A DNA stretch of 16,901 bases. It comes from Peptococcaceae bacterium. GTDB taxonomy: Bacteria > Bacillota > Peptococcia > DRI-13 > UBA5745. Made by a program: the position numbers and the translations under genes. Positions 6,480 through 14,638 of this stretch are shown one piece after another. The stretch is taken from NCBI GenBank assembly GCA_031264885.1, contig JAISDM010000281.1, positions 1 through 16,901 on the forward strand, in the 5' to 3' direction. The notes beneath the pieces were generated by a model. It was not told where the DNA came from. It searched no databases and saw nothing but the letters and a program-made list of their open reading frames with translations. Every line of letters begins with the position of its first letter. Position 1 is the stretch's first letter.

Positions 6480-7070
6480 TTACATAGAGTAAAAAAACCG
6501 TCTTCCCGTACCGATGGTCAGCGGGAGGGCCGCGTCGGCGTACGCGTATTCTTTCAGATTGCCCTCGAAGATGAGCCGCCCGTTTAAGTTCAGCAGATTC
6601 TGGGGACGCACGGAACCCCTGGGTTTCCCCCAATCGCAGACGCCGCTTTTGCGCAATATGTGATAAACGAATTCCGAGCAAAAAAAGCGGCTGTCGTCTT
6701 CCCACGCCGTGTTAAACATGTATCCGAGCAGGCCGGATACATTGTAGTCGTAATTATGGCTGTTGAGCAGAAAGCTTTCTATTTCGAGATGAATGCGCTC
6801 GTACTGACTTTGTGTCACGGGAATCTCAAGCACAACGCCGGGAATCCGATGATATGCTTTGTAAATCCCCTCGTCCATGCTTTCCCGCTTGAAGCATCCC
6901 ACGAAAGGATTGCAGGCTCTTCGCCGCCCAAAGCTGAACATATACTCCAGTCTCCTGTCCAGAGAGATTGCCGCGTGGGTGTACTGGTCGCCGTTCAGGG
7001 CCCGGATGGCTCTCGACAGCAGCGTTTGGCTTCGGGATAAAATGACATATACGTATTTTTCGGACTCCAT
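6480..7070 (-). CDS. Permuted papain-like (NlpC/P60/YiiX-type) protein
   Basis: 196 aa, no signal peptide or membrane segment seen, so probably cytoplasmic. The order of catalytic motifs is that of permuted papain-fold proteins: an N-terminal His motif YTHAAISLD (His32) and a C-terminal Cys motif RFFCSEFVYHIL (Cys131). Between them lies FGRRRACNPFVGCFKRE, which I associate with an uncharacterised clostridial family. Permuted NlpC/P60 enzymes act on amide, thioester or lipid ester bonds, so hydrolase or acyltransferase activity is possible, but the substrate is unknown. ATG 7070 has CAGGAG 10 bases upstream. It is alone on its transcript, with the ATPase promoter immediately downstream. Confidence 0.65.
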   Translation of the reverse strand: MESEKYVYVILSRSQTLLSRAIRALNGDQYTHAAISLDRRLEYMFSFGRRRACNPFVGCFKRESMDEGIYKAYHRIPGVVLEIPVTQSQYERIHLEIESFLLNSHNYDYNVSGLLGYMFNTAWEDDSRFFCSEFVYHILRKSGVCDWGKPRGSVRPQNLLNLNGRLIFEGNLKEYAYADAALPLTIGTGRRFFYSM

Positions 7071-7132
7071 CGTGCGTCAACTCCTGTTCCCCTCATATTG
7101 GATGTCGCCTTATCATCCCTTTTGACGGCTTT

Positions 7133-7138
7133 ATTATA
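7133..7138 (-). promoter_or_regulatory. -10 element likely serving the papain-like gene
   Basis: A perfect TATAAT on the minus strand, about 63 bases before the start at 7070. It lies at the edge of an AT-rich block (7147-7215) unlike the surrounding GC-rich DNA. No good -35 is present at 16-18 bases, so activation or an unusual promoter is possible. Confidence 0.4.
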
Positions 7139-7218
7139 CACGCGGCATGTTAAAATAGAAGATATTTTTATTAAAAAACTTTTAAATTTTTCAGGAATTT
7201 TTCGCAAACCTGTCATAC

Positions 7219-7443
7219 TTATTTACCGGCGGGATCCCCAGGCTTATTCCGGCCGCGCTTTTTGACGCACTCGGTCAAAAGATACTCGATCTGGCCGTTT
7301 AAGCTGCGGAAATCGTCCTCGGCCCAGGCGGCCAGAGCGTCGTACAGGCTCGCGGAGAGCCGGAGGGGAATCTGTTTTTTGACCTTTTGGCCGGCGCCGG
7401 CGCCGTCCCCGGGCGCGGACGCAGGTGGTTTCTTTTCTGCCAT
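7219..7443 (-). CDS. Small ribbon-helix-helix (Arc-like) DNA-binding protein
   Basis: 74 aa. After a disordered Pro/Gly/Ala-rich head (about 1-20), residues about 22-65 match the Arc/MetJ ribbon-helix-helix pattern: strand KKQIPLRL, helix A SASLYDALAAWAEDD, turn, and helix B SLNGQIEYLLTECVKKRG. Such proteins dimerise and bind operators; many are antitoxins, others are general repressors. No toxin ORF adjoins it. It is divergent from the TIR-WD40 gene with 139 bases between the starts, so it could control that gene (inference). The ribosome site is weak (AAGTGAA). Confidence 0.75.
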   Translation of the reverse strand: MAEKKPPASAPGDGAGAGQKVKKQIPLRLSASLYDALAAWAEDDFRSLNGQIEYLLTECVKKRGRNKPGDPAGK

Positions 7444-7523
7444 TTCAGTTCACTTGCCCGCGGCTTAATAAAGGCTGCCGCTGTTAATGATGGGCTGGGC
7501 CTCCCGGTTCCCCTTATTGTTTC

Positions 7524-7552
7524 TTGCCGCGGAGGCCGGCGGATGGTATGAT
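7524..7552 (+). promoter_or_regulatory. Promoter of the TIR-WD40 gene
   Basis: TTGCCG (7524-7529) and TATGAT (7547-7552) are 17 bases apart, with a TGG extension before the -10. Transcription near 7559 would give a leader of about 24 bases with GGAGGT at 7571-7576. It excludes the far-upstream ATG at 7487 as a start. Confidence 0.6.
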
Positions 7553-7582
7553 AACATTATCAAAATTTATGGAGGTACGGGC

Positions 7583-10500
7583 ATGTCTGAGCCTAAATAT
7601 GAAGCCTTCATCAGCTATCGCCATAAGGATCTGGACAGCGCCGTGGCCAGGGCGATTCATAAGCAACTGGAGACCTACCGCATCCCCCGCTCCATTCAAA
7701 AATCCTCGGGCAAACAAAAGATGGGCAAGGCATTCCGCGACCAGGATGAACTTCCCCTGCTGGCCGATTTGGAAGAAGGGATCCAGCAAGCCCTCAATGG
7801 CAGCGAATGGCTGATCGTGATCTGTACGCCCGATTTCCCCCTTTCCAAATGGTGCATGGCCGAGGTGGACTATTTTATCGCGCTGGGCCGCCGTGACCGG
7901 ATTCTCACGGTGCTGGCCGCCGGGGAGCCGGAACAGAGTTTTCCCGAACAGCTGCGCTACGTTCTGATCGACGGTGTGCCCACGGAAAGGGAACCCCTGG
8001 CCGCCGACGTGCGGGCGGACAGCCCAAGCGGCAGCCTCAAAAAGCTGAAAAACGAAAAACTGCGCCTGCTGGCGCCTATGCTGGGCGTGGGTTATGACGA
8101 TCTGCGGCGGCGTCACCGGGAGCGCTTCCTGCGCACGGTCGCCGGTGTGAGCATGGCGGCGGCAGTGGCGTCTGTCGGGGCGGGCGCTTACGTACTCCGC
8201 CAGAATCAGCTGCTGACCGAACAGCGGCAGCTGGCCCAGGAACAGCGGGACGAGGCTTTGATCAGTCAATCCCGCTTTCTGGCCGAACTCTCGGCCCAGC
8301 AGCTGGCCAAGGGGGACCGGGTGACCGCCACCCTCCTGGCCTTGGAATCGCTGCCGCGGGATATCCGGGATCCCGACCGCCCGCTGGTAGAGGAGGCCGT
8401 CACCGCTTTGCGCAACAGCGAGACCACCGCCTCCGACACCGGCTTCCAGCCGCTTTTTACCATTGAGCGCGCCGCCGGGGCCGCGCTTAACAGCTTCTCC
8501 CGCCAGTACCGATCCTATCATCTTTATGAGAACAAGCTCTTTACCGTTGGCGACGGCGCCGTCTTCATCCACGACGTCGGCAGCGGCGAACTGCTGGGGG
8601 AGACGCCTCTCGATCTCTTGAAGGGGCAGCCCGGCGCGGTGGTCTTCTCGTCTGTGACCGCTTCCGTATTCTTGGTCTATGAGGATCACTTCCAGCTGAT
8701 TTACCCGGCCCGGGACAATTTCTCCGAGGATTTTCCCCTGGCTTATGAGGGCGATTTCATCCCCGAGGGCGGCGTGGCCTGGTCGGGGGGCATCGTGATC
8801 TACGGCTTCGACGAAACAGCCAAATATTGGAAATTCAGAAACAGCGCTTTCCTCCCCGCCGCGCCGGCAATCCCTCTGGTGGCTGAATCCCCGTTTACCT
8901 GCGCTTCTCTGAGCCGGAATTCCTCCACTTATTCCTACTTGCTGGCCACCGGTCACACGGCCCGGGAACAGGGCGTCGATACCGTGCGTATTTGGGACGC
9001 CAGCGAGGGATCCTTCCTCCGCTCCCTGCCCATTCGGGACGAAATCAGCTTCCTGGAGCTTTCGCCCAACCGGGCGGCTTTGGCTGTGGTGACGAAAGAG
9101 GGCTATGTCAGCCTCTGGAATCCCGCCGACGCGCTGCCGCTCTACGCGCTCAATGAGGAAGATCAGGTAAAACCGGATCATTATCAGGCGCTGGAGGCCC
9201 GATTCAGCCCCGACTCGGCGACGCTGGCGGTCTGCTACGGCAACGGCGTCGTCCGTCTTTACGATACCGCCACGGGACGCGAGCTGAGGGACTTGCGCGG
9301 TTCCGGCCTTGTGCTGCGAAACGTTCGCTGGAGCGACGACGGCAGCGAACTGCTCTGCGCCGCCGGCGATCAGAGCGCCTATCTCTTCGAGGCCGCCGAC
9401 GGCGAGATAAAAAGCCGGTTAAACAGCTTTGGCGATCTGCTGGAGGCGGTCTTTCTCGACAGCGATACCATCTTGCTGGAACACACCGACGGCGCGCTGC
9501 ACATCTTCGAGCGGCGCGACGGGGAAGCCTCCGGCGCCCTGGCGATGACAGGAGAAGCAGTGATGTGGGACGCCCTGCTGAGCCCCGACGGCGCCACCGC
9601 CGTCAGCTCTACCTTTGCCGGGGCGCTCCGCGTCTACGGCACATCCGGCGGCCAAACGCTGCGCAGCGACCGCTACCCGCGGACCACCAGCCAAGGCGTC
9701 GCCCAGATCAAAACCATGAGCTGGCTGCGGGACGGCAGCGGGCGCCTGCTGGTTCAAGGGGTAAACGAGGCCGCCCTATGGGATCCCGCCGGCGGCAACT
9801 GGCAATTCATAACGCCCGCCCGGATCGGAGACTCCGCCGCCGGCGAGGTTCAAAACGCCTCCGCCAACGCCGACGCCACCCTGCTGGCGCTGAACACCCG
9901 CGCCGATTGGGTGCATATACACGATCTCGCGGCAGGCGCGGAGAAAGTCCGCTTCCGCCATAACCCCGATTCTCCCAACGGATTGAATTACGTCTACCCC
10001 CTTTGGAGCCCCGCCGACCCCGACCGTCTCCTGACCTACCGGACATGGGACAGCGACCCGGAGAATCTGATCCATATCTGGAACAGCCGGGGCGAAAAAC
10101 AGCTCAGCCTCAATATGGGGGGCGATCCGGTGAAAGAGGCCGCGTGGAGCCCCGACGGGCAGTATATCCTCTGCGCCGACAGAGCCGGCCGCCTGCGGAT
10201 TTACAGCGCCGACGGCGGCGCCCTGGCGGCGGAACTGGCGGAGCGCCCCGCCAACGCCAGATATTGCGCCTGGAGCCCCGACGGCGCGCGGATCGCCTTC
10301 TACGCCGATTCTGACCGCGCCTGGATTTGGAACTGGCAGGGGGAGGGCGGCGTGACGCAGATCCGCAATCCGGAGAAGCACCCGCAAAGCGGCCTGCCGC
10401 AGCCCTCCTGGAGCCCTGACGGAACGCTCATTTATCTCTACAGCGAGATCTATAACGCCGCCAGCGGCGCCGAGGTCATGGCGCTGCCCGACGCCGCCAC

Positions 10501-10678
10501 CTACTCCGTCCCGACGACATGGACGCCGGACAGCGGCGGGGTGCTGCTCAAACAGAACCGCTACACCGCGCGCCTGTGGTCGATCCGCCCGGTACAGGAG
10601 CTGATGTCCGACGCCCTCCGCAGACTGAACGGCCGTATTCTCAGCGGTGACGAACGCCGCCGTTTCTTCCTGGAATAA
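7583..10678 (+). CDS. TIR domain - transmembrane helix - WD40 repeat protein
   Basis: 1031 aa. Residues about 5-135 form a TIR domain: YEAFISYRHKDLDSAVA at the start, the FRDQDELP loop, then WLIVICTPDF and SKWCMAEVDYF. In the last of these Glu94 sits where the NAD-cleaving glutamate of catalytic TIR domains lies. After LLAPMLGVGYDDLRRRHRER comes one hydrophobic helix (about 184-205) preceded by positive charges, so the TIR should face the cytoplasm. A coiled linker (206-240) and the SRFLAELSAQQLAKGD segment usual before WD40 propellers in STAND-type proteins follow. From about 300 to the end I count at least a dozen WD-like blades, for example VRIWDASEG, VRLYDTATG, IHIWNSRGE, ARLWSIRPV, enough for two propellers. 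With one membrane segment the propellers would lie outside the cytoplasm, a receptor-like layout. ATG 7583 has GGAGGT 6 bases upstream. Its TAA stop abuts a mobile element. Ligand and role are unknown; defence or signalling is an inference. Confidence 0.88.
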   Translation: MSEPKYEAFISYRHKDLDSAVARAIHKQLETYRIPRSIQKSSGKQKMGKAFRDQDELPLLADLEEGIQQALNGSEWLIVICTPDFPLSKWCMAEVDYFIALGRRDRILTVLAAGEPEQSFPEQLRYVLIDGVPTEREPLAADVRADSPSGSLKKLKNEKLRLLAPMLGVGYDDLRRRHRERFLRTVAGVSMAAAVASVGAGAYVLRQNQLLTEQRQLAQEQRDEALISQSRFLAELSAQQLAKGDRVTATLLALESLPRDIRDPDRPLVEEAVTALRNSETTASDTGFQPLFTIERAAGAALNSFSRQYRSYHLYENKLFTVGDGAVFIHDVGSGELLGETPLDLLKGQPGAVVFSSVTASVFLVYEDHFQLIYPARDNFSEDFPLAYEGDFIPEGGVAWSGGIVIYGFDETAKYWKFRNSAFLPAAPAIPLVAESPFTCASLSRNSSTYSYLLATGHTAREQGVDTVRIWDASEGSFLRSLPIRDEISFLELSPNRAALAVVTKEGYVSLWNPADALPLYALNEEDQVKPDHYQALEARFSPDSATLAVCYGNGVVRLYDTATGRELRDLRGSGLVLRNVRWSDDGSELLCAAGDQSAYLFEAADGEIKSRLNSFGDLLEAVFLDSDTILLEHTDGALHIFERRDGEASGALAMTGEAVMWDALLSPDGATAVSSTFAGALRVYGTSGGQTLRSDRYPRTTSQGVAQIKTMSWLRDGSGRLLVQGVNEAALWDPAGGNWQFITPARIGDSAAGEVQNASANADATLLALNTRADWVHIHDLAAGAEKVRFRHNPDSPNGLNYVYPLWSPADPDRLLTYRTWDSDPENLIHIWNSRGEKQLSLNMGGDPVKEAAWSPDGQYILCADRAGRLRIYSADGGALAAELAERPANARYCAWSPDGARIAFYADSDRAWIWNWQGEGGVTQIRNPEKHPQSGLPQPSWSPDGTLIYLYSEIYNAASGAEVMALPDAATYSVPTTWTPDSGGVLLKQNRYTARLWSIRPVQELMSDALRRLNGRILSGDERRRFFLE

Positions 10679-10949
10679 GGATTCGTTAAACAATAAGATG
10701 AGATAATTTCACGCCGCAATTTCGTCGCCGGACAAGGCGGAGGAGTCGAGCCTGACCGCGCCCGGTGGGCGAGAGAGGGAAGGCGAGACTGGGCAGGCGC
10801 GTGGTGAAATCAAGTGCCGTCAGGCGCGCGGATTGAGTCCGTGTCCTAACAGGAAGGAGGCATACCCGGGGTGGTATGGCGACTGACAACAACGCAGTCC
10901 GACGGCGAAAGGGCAAGTGAAAAATCGCAGGTTATTGTTTAACGAGTCC
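10679..10949. mobile_element. 271-bp MITE-like element with 18-bp terminal inverted repeats
   Basis: Left end GGATTCGTTAAACAATAA (10679-10696) and right end TTATTGTTTAACGAGTCC (10932-10949) are inverted repeats with one mismatch. Both sides are flanked by TAA (10676-10678 and 10950-10952), consistent with a 3-bp target duplication. The interior is GC-rich and non-coding, with a hairpin CATACC-N6-GGTATG (about 10862-10879) and ATTTCAC/GTGAAAT pairing. No transposase is present, so it would need one in trans; a 3-bp TNA duplication is known for part of the IS5 family, but I cannot assign it. The left TAA is the stop of the TIR gene; the right repeat encodes the last codons and stop of the leftward permease gene. 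Confidence 0.8.
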
Positions 10950-11721
10950 TAACATACAAATGAGATGTCAGCGCCAATATCGCCAAAACGGGAAGGATGT
11001 AGACGATCATGGCCACGGCCATCGTGGAGTAACTGTTGTTCCCGACGGATACCAGGGGAAAGATCACGCCCGGCAGCGTCTTGAAACGGGGGTCGCCGAT
11101 TACATTATTTAACAGATAGACCGACCAGGAGCCGATGAAACAAAAAACGCCCGTGACAATGATTCCGGGGCGTACGGCCGGCAGGGTCACAAACAGCGCC
11201 GTCTTTAAGCGGCCCACCCCCAGCGTCCGCGCCTGTTCCTCCAGCGAAACGTCGTAATTCTCGAACACAGCCGAAAGCAGGAGCGTCGCGTATGGCACAT
11301 AGAATACCAGGTGCGCCGTCAAAAGCCCGGCGAAATTCGAGTAAAGCCCCAGCTTCATAAATACGGTCTGCATTCCGAATACCACAGCGATCTGCGGTAT
11401 GAACGCCGGAACCAGCAGCAAAAACTCAACGGGCCGCTTGCCCCGGAAATTGCGGACGCCGAGGGTTTTTGCCGCGAAAAAACTAAGCGCCAGCGACAGA
11501 AATGTGACAAGAACCGACAGAATCAGACTGTTCCTCAGCGCGGGCAGTATTCGCCCGTCCGTGAGCAGCTTGGCCCAATAACCGCCGTCGAATTGCGGCA
11601 GGACCACCGGCCACCGCCAATAAGTAACGGCCGACCACATCAGGAGCGGCGCCAGAGGCAAGAGCAGCGCCGCCGCCGCGGCCGCGAGGATCAGCGTCCG
11701 TATTTTCGCGTTCATAGCCAT
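10939..11721 (-). CDS. ABC importer permease, second subunit (YnjC-like half)
   Basis: 260 aa from ATG 11721, one base after the stop of the radical SAM gene (TGATATG), so translation is probably coupled. A longer reading to 11841 would overlap that gene by more than 100 bases and lacks support. About six membrane helices are visible (about 9-32, 63-88, 98-123, 130-152, 184-208, 230-252). The EAA-type coupling loop, EEQARTLGVGRLKTALFVTLP (160-180), contacts the ATPase. It pairs with the permease at 13774-14631 to form the channel. The final codons (RTR, stop) are supplied by the mobile element at 10679-10949, so the natural C-terminus has probably been replaced. Confidence 0.85.
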   Translation of the reverse strand: MAMNAKIRTLILAAAAAALLLPLAPLLMWSAVTYWRWPVVLPQFDGGYWAKLLTDGRILPALRNSLILSVLVTFLSLALSFFAAKTLGVRNFRGKRPVEFLLLVPAFIPQIAVVFGMQTVFMKLGLYSNFAGLLTAHLVFYVPYATLLLSAVFENYDVSLEEQARTLGVGRLKTALFVTLPAVRPGIIVTGVFCFIGSWSVYLLNNVIGDPRFKTLPGVIFPLVSVGNNSYSTMAVAMIVYILPVLAILALTSHLYVRTR

Positions 11722-11722
11722 A

Positions 11723-12721
11723 TCAGTCTGTCCATCCCGGCGAAGGGCCTTTGCGCACCTTCCACCCCGCCTCGCTGAAAAGGTTTTTGATCTCTTGAAC
11801 GGTTCTGCCCCGGCCGCTCTCCGTTTTTCTGCGGGTGTCACGCGGGTTGCTCCCCATTTCGGACCAGGACAGATTGCTGCCGCTGTTCGCCATCAGCTCG
11901 GAATGTACGGAGGCGATCAGCTTCGTCCGGTGGTCTGTCAGGCGGTACGACGCGGCGTACAGCGCGTTGAGCGGCTGGCTGAGCATGCCCAGCCGCGCCG
12001 TCTTGGTTCCGGGAACCGCCACGCGGCGGCCGACGCCGGATGTCAGCGGTTCCCAGCTCATGCACATCTGCGCCCGCTCCGCTATTTGCTCCGCGGTATG
12101 GTCGGGCCCGATGGGTTCAAGGCAGGTAGAGAGCTTCAATCCCGCTTTCTTCGCGTTTTCGACGGTGGCCAGGCGTGTCTCCACGGGGATCTCCGTAATC
12201 GCCCCCTCCCCCAGCCGGGCGGCGTGGTATATGCCGTCCATCCCCATGTCTTTCAGCCGTTTCGCCCGGTCCGGCGTCAAATCCCCGGTGTTGGCGAGCA
12301 GGGGCGTCCGCTTGCCGACCGCTTCGCGCACCCTGCCGCATATTTCCGCGTACTTATCAAAGTCATACGCCTCTGTCGAAAGCAGAAGAATCAGATTCGC
12401 GCCCTGATCCACATAGATTTTCGCGTATTCGAGGATGTCTTTCAGGGGCGTCTCGCGCCGCTTCACGCTCGGGTCTTTGGTGTTGCACGCCGCGAAAGAG
12501 CAAAACTGGCAATTCCTCGGGCACGGCCCGGAATCCAGCCCGATCTGCGCGTGAATCTCCGCAAGCCCGTCCGCAAGCTCCATCGACTGCTTCAGCGCCG
12601 CCCAGCGGATCATGAAAGCCTCTTTGGAATAAGGATCGGTTTGATACAGCGAAAGTGCTTCCTCGGAAGAGATCGCTTCCTTACTAAAGGATTTCTCTAT
12701 AATTTCGTCCACAGAAATCAT
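11723..12721 (-). CDS. BioB-like radical SAM enzyme within an ABC importer operon
   Basis: 332 aa. The 4Fe-4S/SAM motif is CPRNCQFC (Cys67, Cys71, Cys74; C-x3-C-x2-C) in GLDSGPCPRNCQFCSFA. BioB/HydE-like blocks follow: LLLSTEAYDF, LLANTGDLTPDRAKRLKDMG, DGIYHAARLGEG, LKLSTCLEPIGPDHT, and a BATS-like end with AVPGTKTARLGML, SNPRDTRRK and EAGWKVRKGPSP. It should therefore cleave SAM reductively and act on a small molecule, but it is not an obvious BioB, ThiH, HydE or MqnC, and I cannot name the reaction. Its place between the ATPase and second permease suggests that it acts on the imported compound or its derivative. ATG 12721 has AAGGAG 7 bases upstream. Confidence 0.8.
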   Translation of the reverse strand: MISVDEIIEKSFSKEAISSEEALSLYQTDPYSKEAFMIRWAALKQSMELADGLAEIHAQIGLDSGPCPRNCQFCSFAACNTKDPSVKRRETPLKDILEYAKIYVDQGANLILLLSTEAYDFDKYAEICGRVREAVGKRTPLLANTGDLTPDRAKRLKDMGMDGIYHAARLGEGAITEIPVETRLATVENAKKAGLKLSTCLEPIGPDHTAEQIAERAQMCMSWEPLTSGVGRRVAVPGTKTARLGMLSQPLNALYAASYRLTDHRTKLIASVHSELMANSGSNLSWSEMGSNPRDTRRKTESGRGRTVQEIKNLFSEAGWKVRKGPSPGWTD

Positions 12722-12733
12722 TTTTTGTCTCCT

Positions 12734-13777
12734 TCATTCATTGGGATCAGAGGCGACAGGCCACATCATTTGCGGGTTGAGGTCAAACGTCATTGTTTCG
12801 CCGGCGGCGAAAGCGTGGCGCGCGCTGACCGCAAGCTTCAGCCGCATTCCTTCGCAAAGGAGTTCATAAACCGTTTCCATCCCCTGGGGCATGACAGAGG
12901 ACACCACCCCGCGCAAACGGCCGCCGCCGATGTTTTCGGTCGCCTCCGGGCGTATGTACAGCCATCCCCCGCCATCTTTGCCCTTCGCCCCGTCTATCTC
13001 GAAACTGCCGAGAACGCAGCGTACGCGCGTCCCCTCTTTCTCGGCGGGAACGCGGTTCTCCCAGCCAAAGAAATCCGCTTCCGCCTGCGACGCCGGACGC
13101 GAATAAAACTCATACGGTTTCGCGCAGCGGGTGACCGCGCCGCCGTGGAGGAACGCCACGCGGTCCGCGGCCGCGGCCGCTTCTTTCTGGTCGTGTGTGA
13201 CATACAGCATGGTCGCTCCCAGCTTGCGGTTCAGCTCCTTGATGTGGGCGAGCAGGGCCCACTTCAGATGCGTATCGAGGGCGCTCAGCGGTTCGTCCAG
13301 GAGCAGGAGCTTGGGCTCCGTCATCAGCGCTCTGCCCAGAGACACGCGCTGCTCCTGCCCGCCGGAGAGCTCCGTCACGCGCTTCCCGCCCATCCCCTCC
13401 AGACGCAGAAGCGCAAGCATTTCTTCGGTCTTCCGCCTGAGTTCCGTTTTGCTCATAGCGCGGTTGAGCCGCGGGGCAAAGCTTATATTCTCCGCCACCG
13501 TCATGTTACGAAACAGCAGGCTTTTTTGAAAAACCATCGCGGTGGAGCGTTTCTCCGGATTCAATGAATCGATTGTCCTGCCGTCCAGAATCACATGCCC
13601 GGCCTCCTGCCGCTCAAGCCCCGAAACAATCTTCAGTGCCGTCGTTTTGCCGCAGCCCGAAGCTCCCAGGATCACCAGGATTTCGCCTTTTTCCACCGAC
13701 AGGTCAAAGTCCTTCAGCACCGGCGCGGACGCGCCTTTGTAAGTTTTGGCGACGCCTATAAGTTGGAGATAGCTCAT
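12734..13777 (-). CDS. ABC importer ATPase (PotA/FbpC/YnjD-type)
   Basis: 347 aa. Drives the importer by ATP hydrolysis at the inner face of the membrane. Walker A GASGCGKT (38-45), Q-loop Gln84 in VFQKSLLF, signature LSGGQEQRVSLGRAL (137-151), Walker B KLLLLDEPLSALD (156-168) and switch His195 in VTHDQKE are intact. After about 240 a C-terminal TOBE-like region (YIRPEATENIGG, LRGVVSSVMPQGMETVYELL) is present, as in the PotA/MalK/FbpC group and often a site of regulation or substrate sensing. Its ATG overlaps the stop of the upstream permease gene by ATGA. Confidence 0.93.
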   Translation of the reverse strand: MSYLQLIGVAKTYKGASAPVLKDFDLSVEKGEILVILGASGCGKTTALKIVSGLERQEAGHVILDGRTIDSLNPEKRSTAMVFQKSLLFRNMTVAENISFAPRLNRAMSKTELRRKTEEMLALLRLEGMGGKRVTELSGGQEQRVSLGRALMTEPKLLLLDEPLSALDTHLKWALLAHIKELNRKLGATMLYVTHDQKEAAAAADRVAFLHGGAVTRCAKPYEFYSRPASQAEADFFGWENRVPAEKEGTRVRCVLGSFEIDGAKGKDGGGWLYIRPEATENIGGGRLRGVVSSVMPQGMETVYELLCEGMRLKLAVSARHAFAAGETMTFDLNPQMMWPVASDPNE

Positions 13778-14631
13778 AATCCGCGCTTCCTCGCGCCCGA
13801 CGCCGTAAGCCGGCGATATGTGAGGATCACCGCCATAAGCGTGAGGCTTGTCAGAACCATCATCGCAAAGGCTTCGGGCTGATCTTTCATGTCGGGATCC
13901 ATATATTTGAGATACATCATCACAGAGACACTGCGCTTCCGGGCCGATCCGAGTATCGCCGGAACCTCATAGTCGCCGAAGGACGAGGCGAAGACCAAAA
14001 TCGAGGAAACGGCGGCGGACGGAATGACGGACGGCAGAATGACATGGACGAACCGCTTGAACTTCCCGACGCCCAAGGTCGCGGCCTGCTGCTCATATTC
14101 AAGGGACGCGCCTTGCAACAGGCCCAGTACGGACAGACCGATGTAGGGAAAAAACTTCCATATGAACACAATCATCAGGCCGATGCCCTTTGAATCGTAC
14201 ACCAGCCACGGAAAATCCCCGACCGATTCTATGAGCCCGGCTTTATGGGCGAGCGACGAGAGAAACCCGGTTTGGGAAAGCAAAAACACCATGATCATCG
14301 CCGCGGCCAATCGAGGTATGGAAAGATTGTACTGGCTGACGAACAGCGCGAGTTTTTTGCCCGGAAAGGTTTCCCGCAGCGCCAGCGCCAGGATGATGGC
14401 CAGCGCCATAGAAACGGCTGTGGAAATCAGCGAAACTTTGAGTGTGAACAGGAGCGAATCCCAAAAATAGTAGGAACGCAGGACGTCCGAATAATTTCGC
14501 CAGCCTGCGAACCGGCCGCCGTCGCCGGAGAAGCTGCCCTGAATCACGGTGACTGCCGGCCAGACGTAGGCGGCGCCCATCAGGACAATCAACGGCAGGA
14601 AGGGCGCCGCGAGAGAGAATCGACGCTTCAT
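13774..14631 (-). CDS. ABC importer permease, first subunit (YnjC-like half)
   Basis: 285 aa, about six membrane helices (about 7-31, 62-87, 105-125, 150-173, 201-220, 253-272). The coupling loop EYEQQAATLGVGKFKRFVHVILP-like stretch is at about 178-200. Partner of the permease at 10939-11721. In E. coli YnjC the two halves are one fused protein; here they are separate genes. It starts 7 bases after the binding-protein stop, with only a weak ribosome site, and ends in an ATGA overlap with the ATPase gene. Confidence 0.9.
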   Translation of the reverse strand: MKRRFSLAAPFLPLIVLMGAAYVWPAVTVIQGSFSGDGGRFAGWRNYSDVLRSYYFWDSLLFTLKVSLISTAVSMALAIILALALRETFPGKKLALFVSQYNLSIPRLAAAMIMVFLLSQTGFLSSLAHKAGLIESVGDFPWLVYDSKGIGLMIVFIWKFFPYIGLSVLGLLQGASLEYEQQAATLGVGKFKRFVHVILPSVIPSAAVSSILVFASSFGDYEVPAILGSARKRSVSVMMYLKYMDPDMKDQPEAFAMMVLTSLTLMAVILTYRRLTASGARKRGL

Positions 14632-14638
14632 GACCCGT

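Noticed and set aside
7487..7582. Upstream start giving a 1063-residue TIR protein
   Set aside because: It precedes the likely promoter, lacks a ribosome site and adds residues foreign to the TIR fold; ATG 7583 has GGAGGT at ideal spacing.
7514..9181. 555-codon open frame on the minus strand
   Set aside because: It is fully antisense to the TIR-WD40 gene, which has clear domains, a promoter and a ribosome site; the antisense product is low-complexity.
9776..10693. 305-codon open frame on the minus strand
   Set aside because: It is antisense to the WD40 repeats and starts inside the mobile-element terminal repeat; no domain is recognised.
10686..10916. 76-codon open frame inside the mobile element
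   Set aside because: It is Arg-rich with no start signal, begins and ends within the element, and has no protein-like pattern.
11722..11841. N-terminal extension of the second permease to 300 residues
   Set aside because: It would overlap the radical SAM gene by about 120 bases and has a charged, non-membrane sequence; ATG 11721 gives the normal permease length.
11795..13567. 590-codon open frame on the plus strand
   Set aside because: It lies antisense to the radical SAM and ABC ATPase genes, is Arg/His/Pro-rich with no recognisable domain, and results from high GC at third positions of the true genes.
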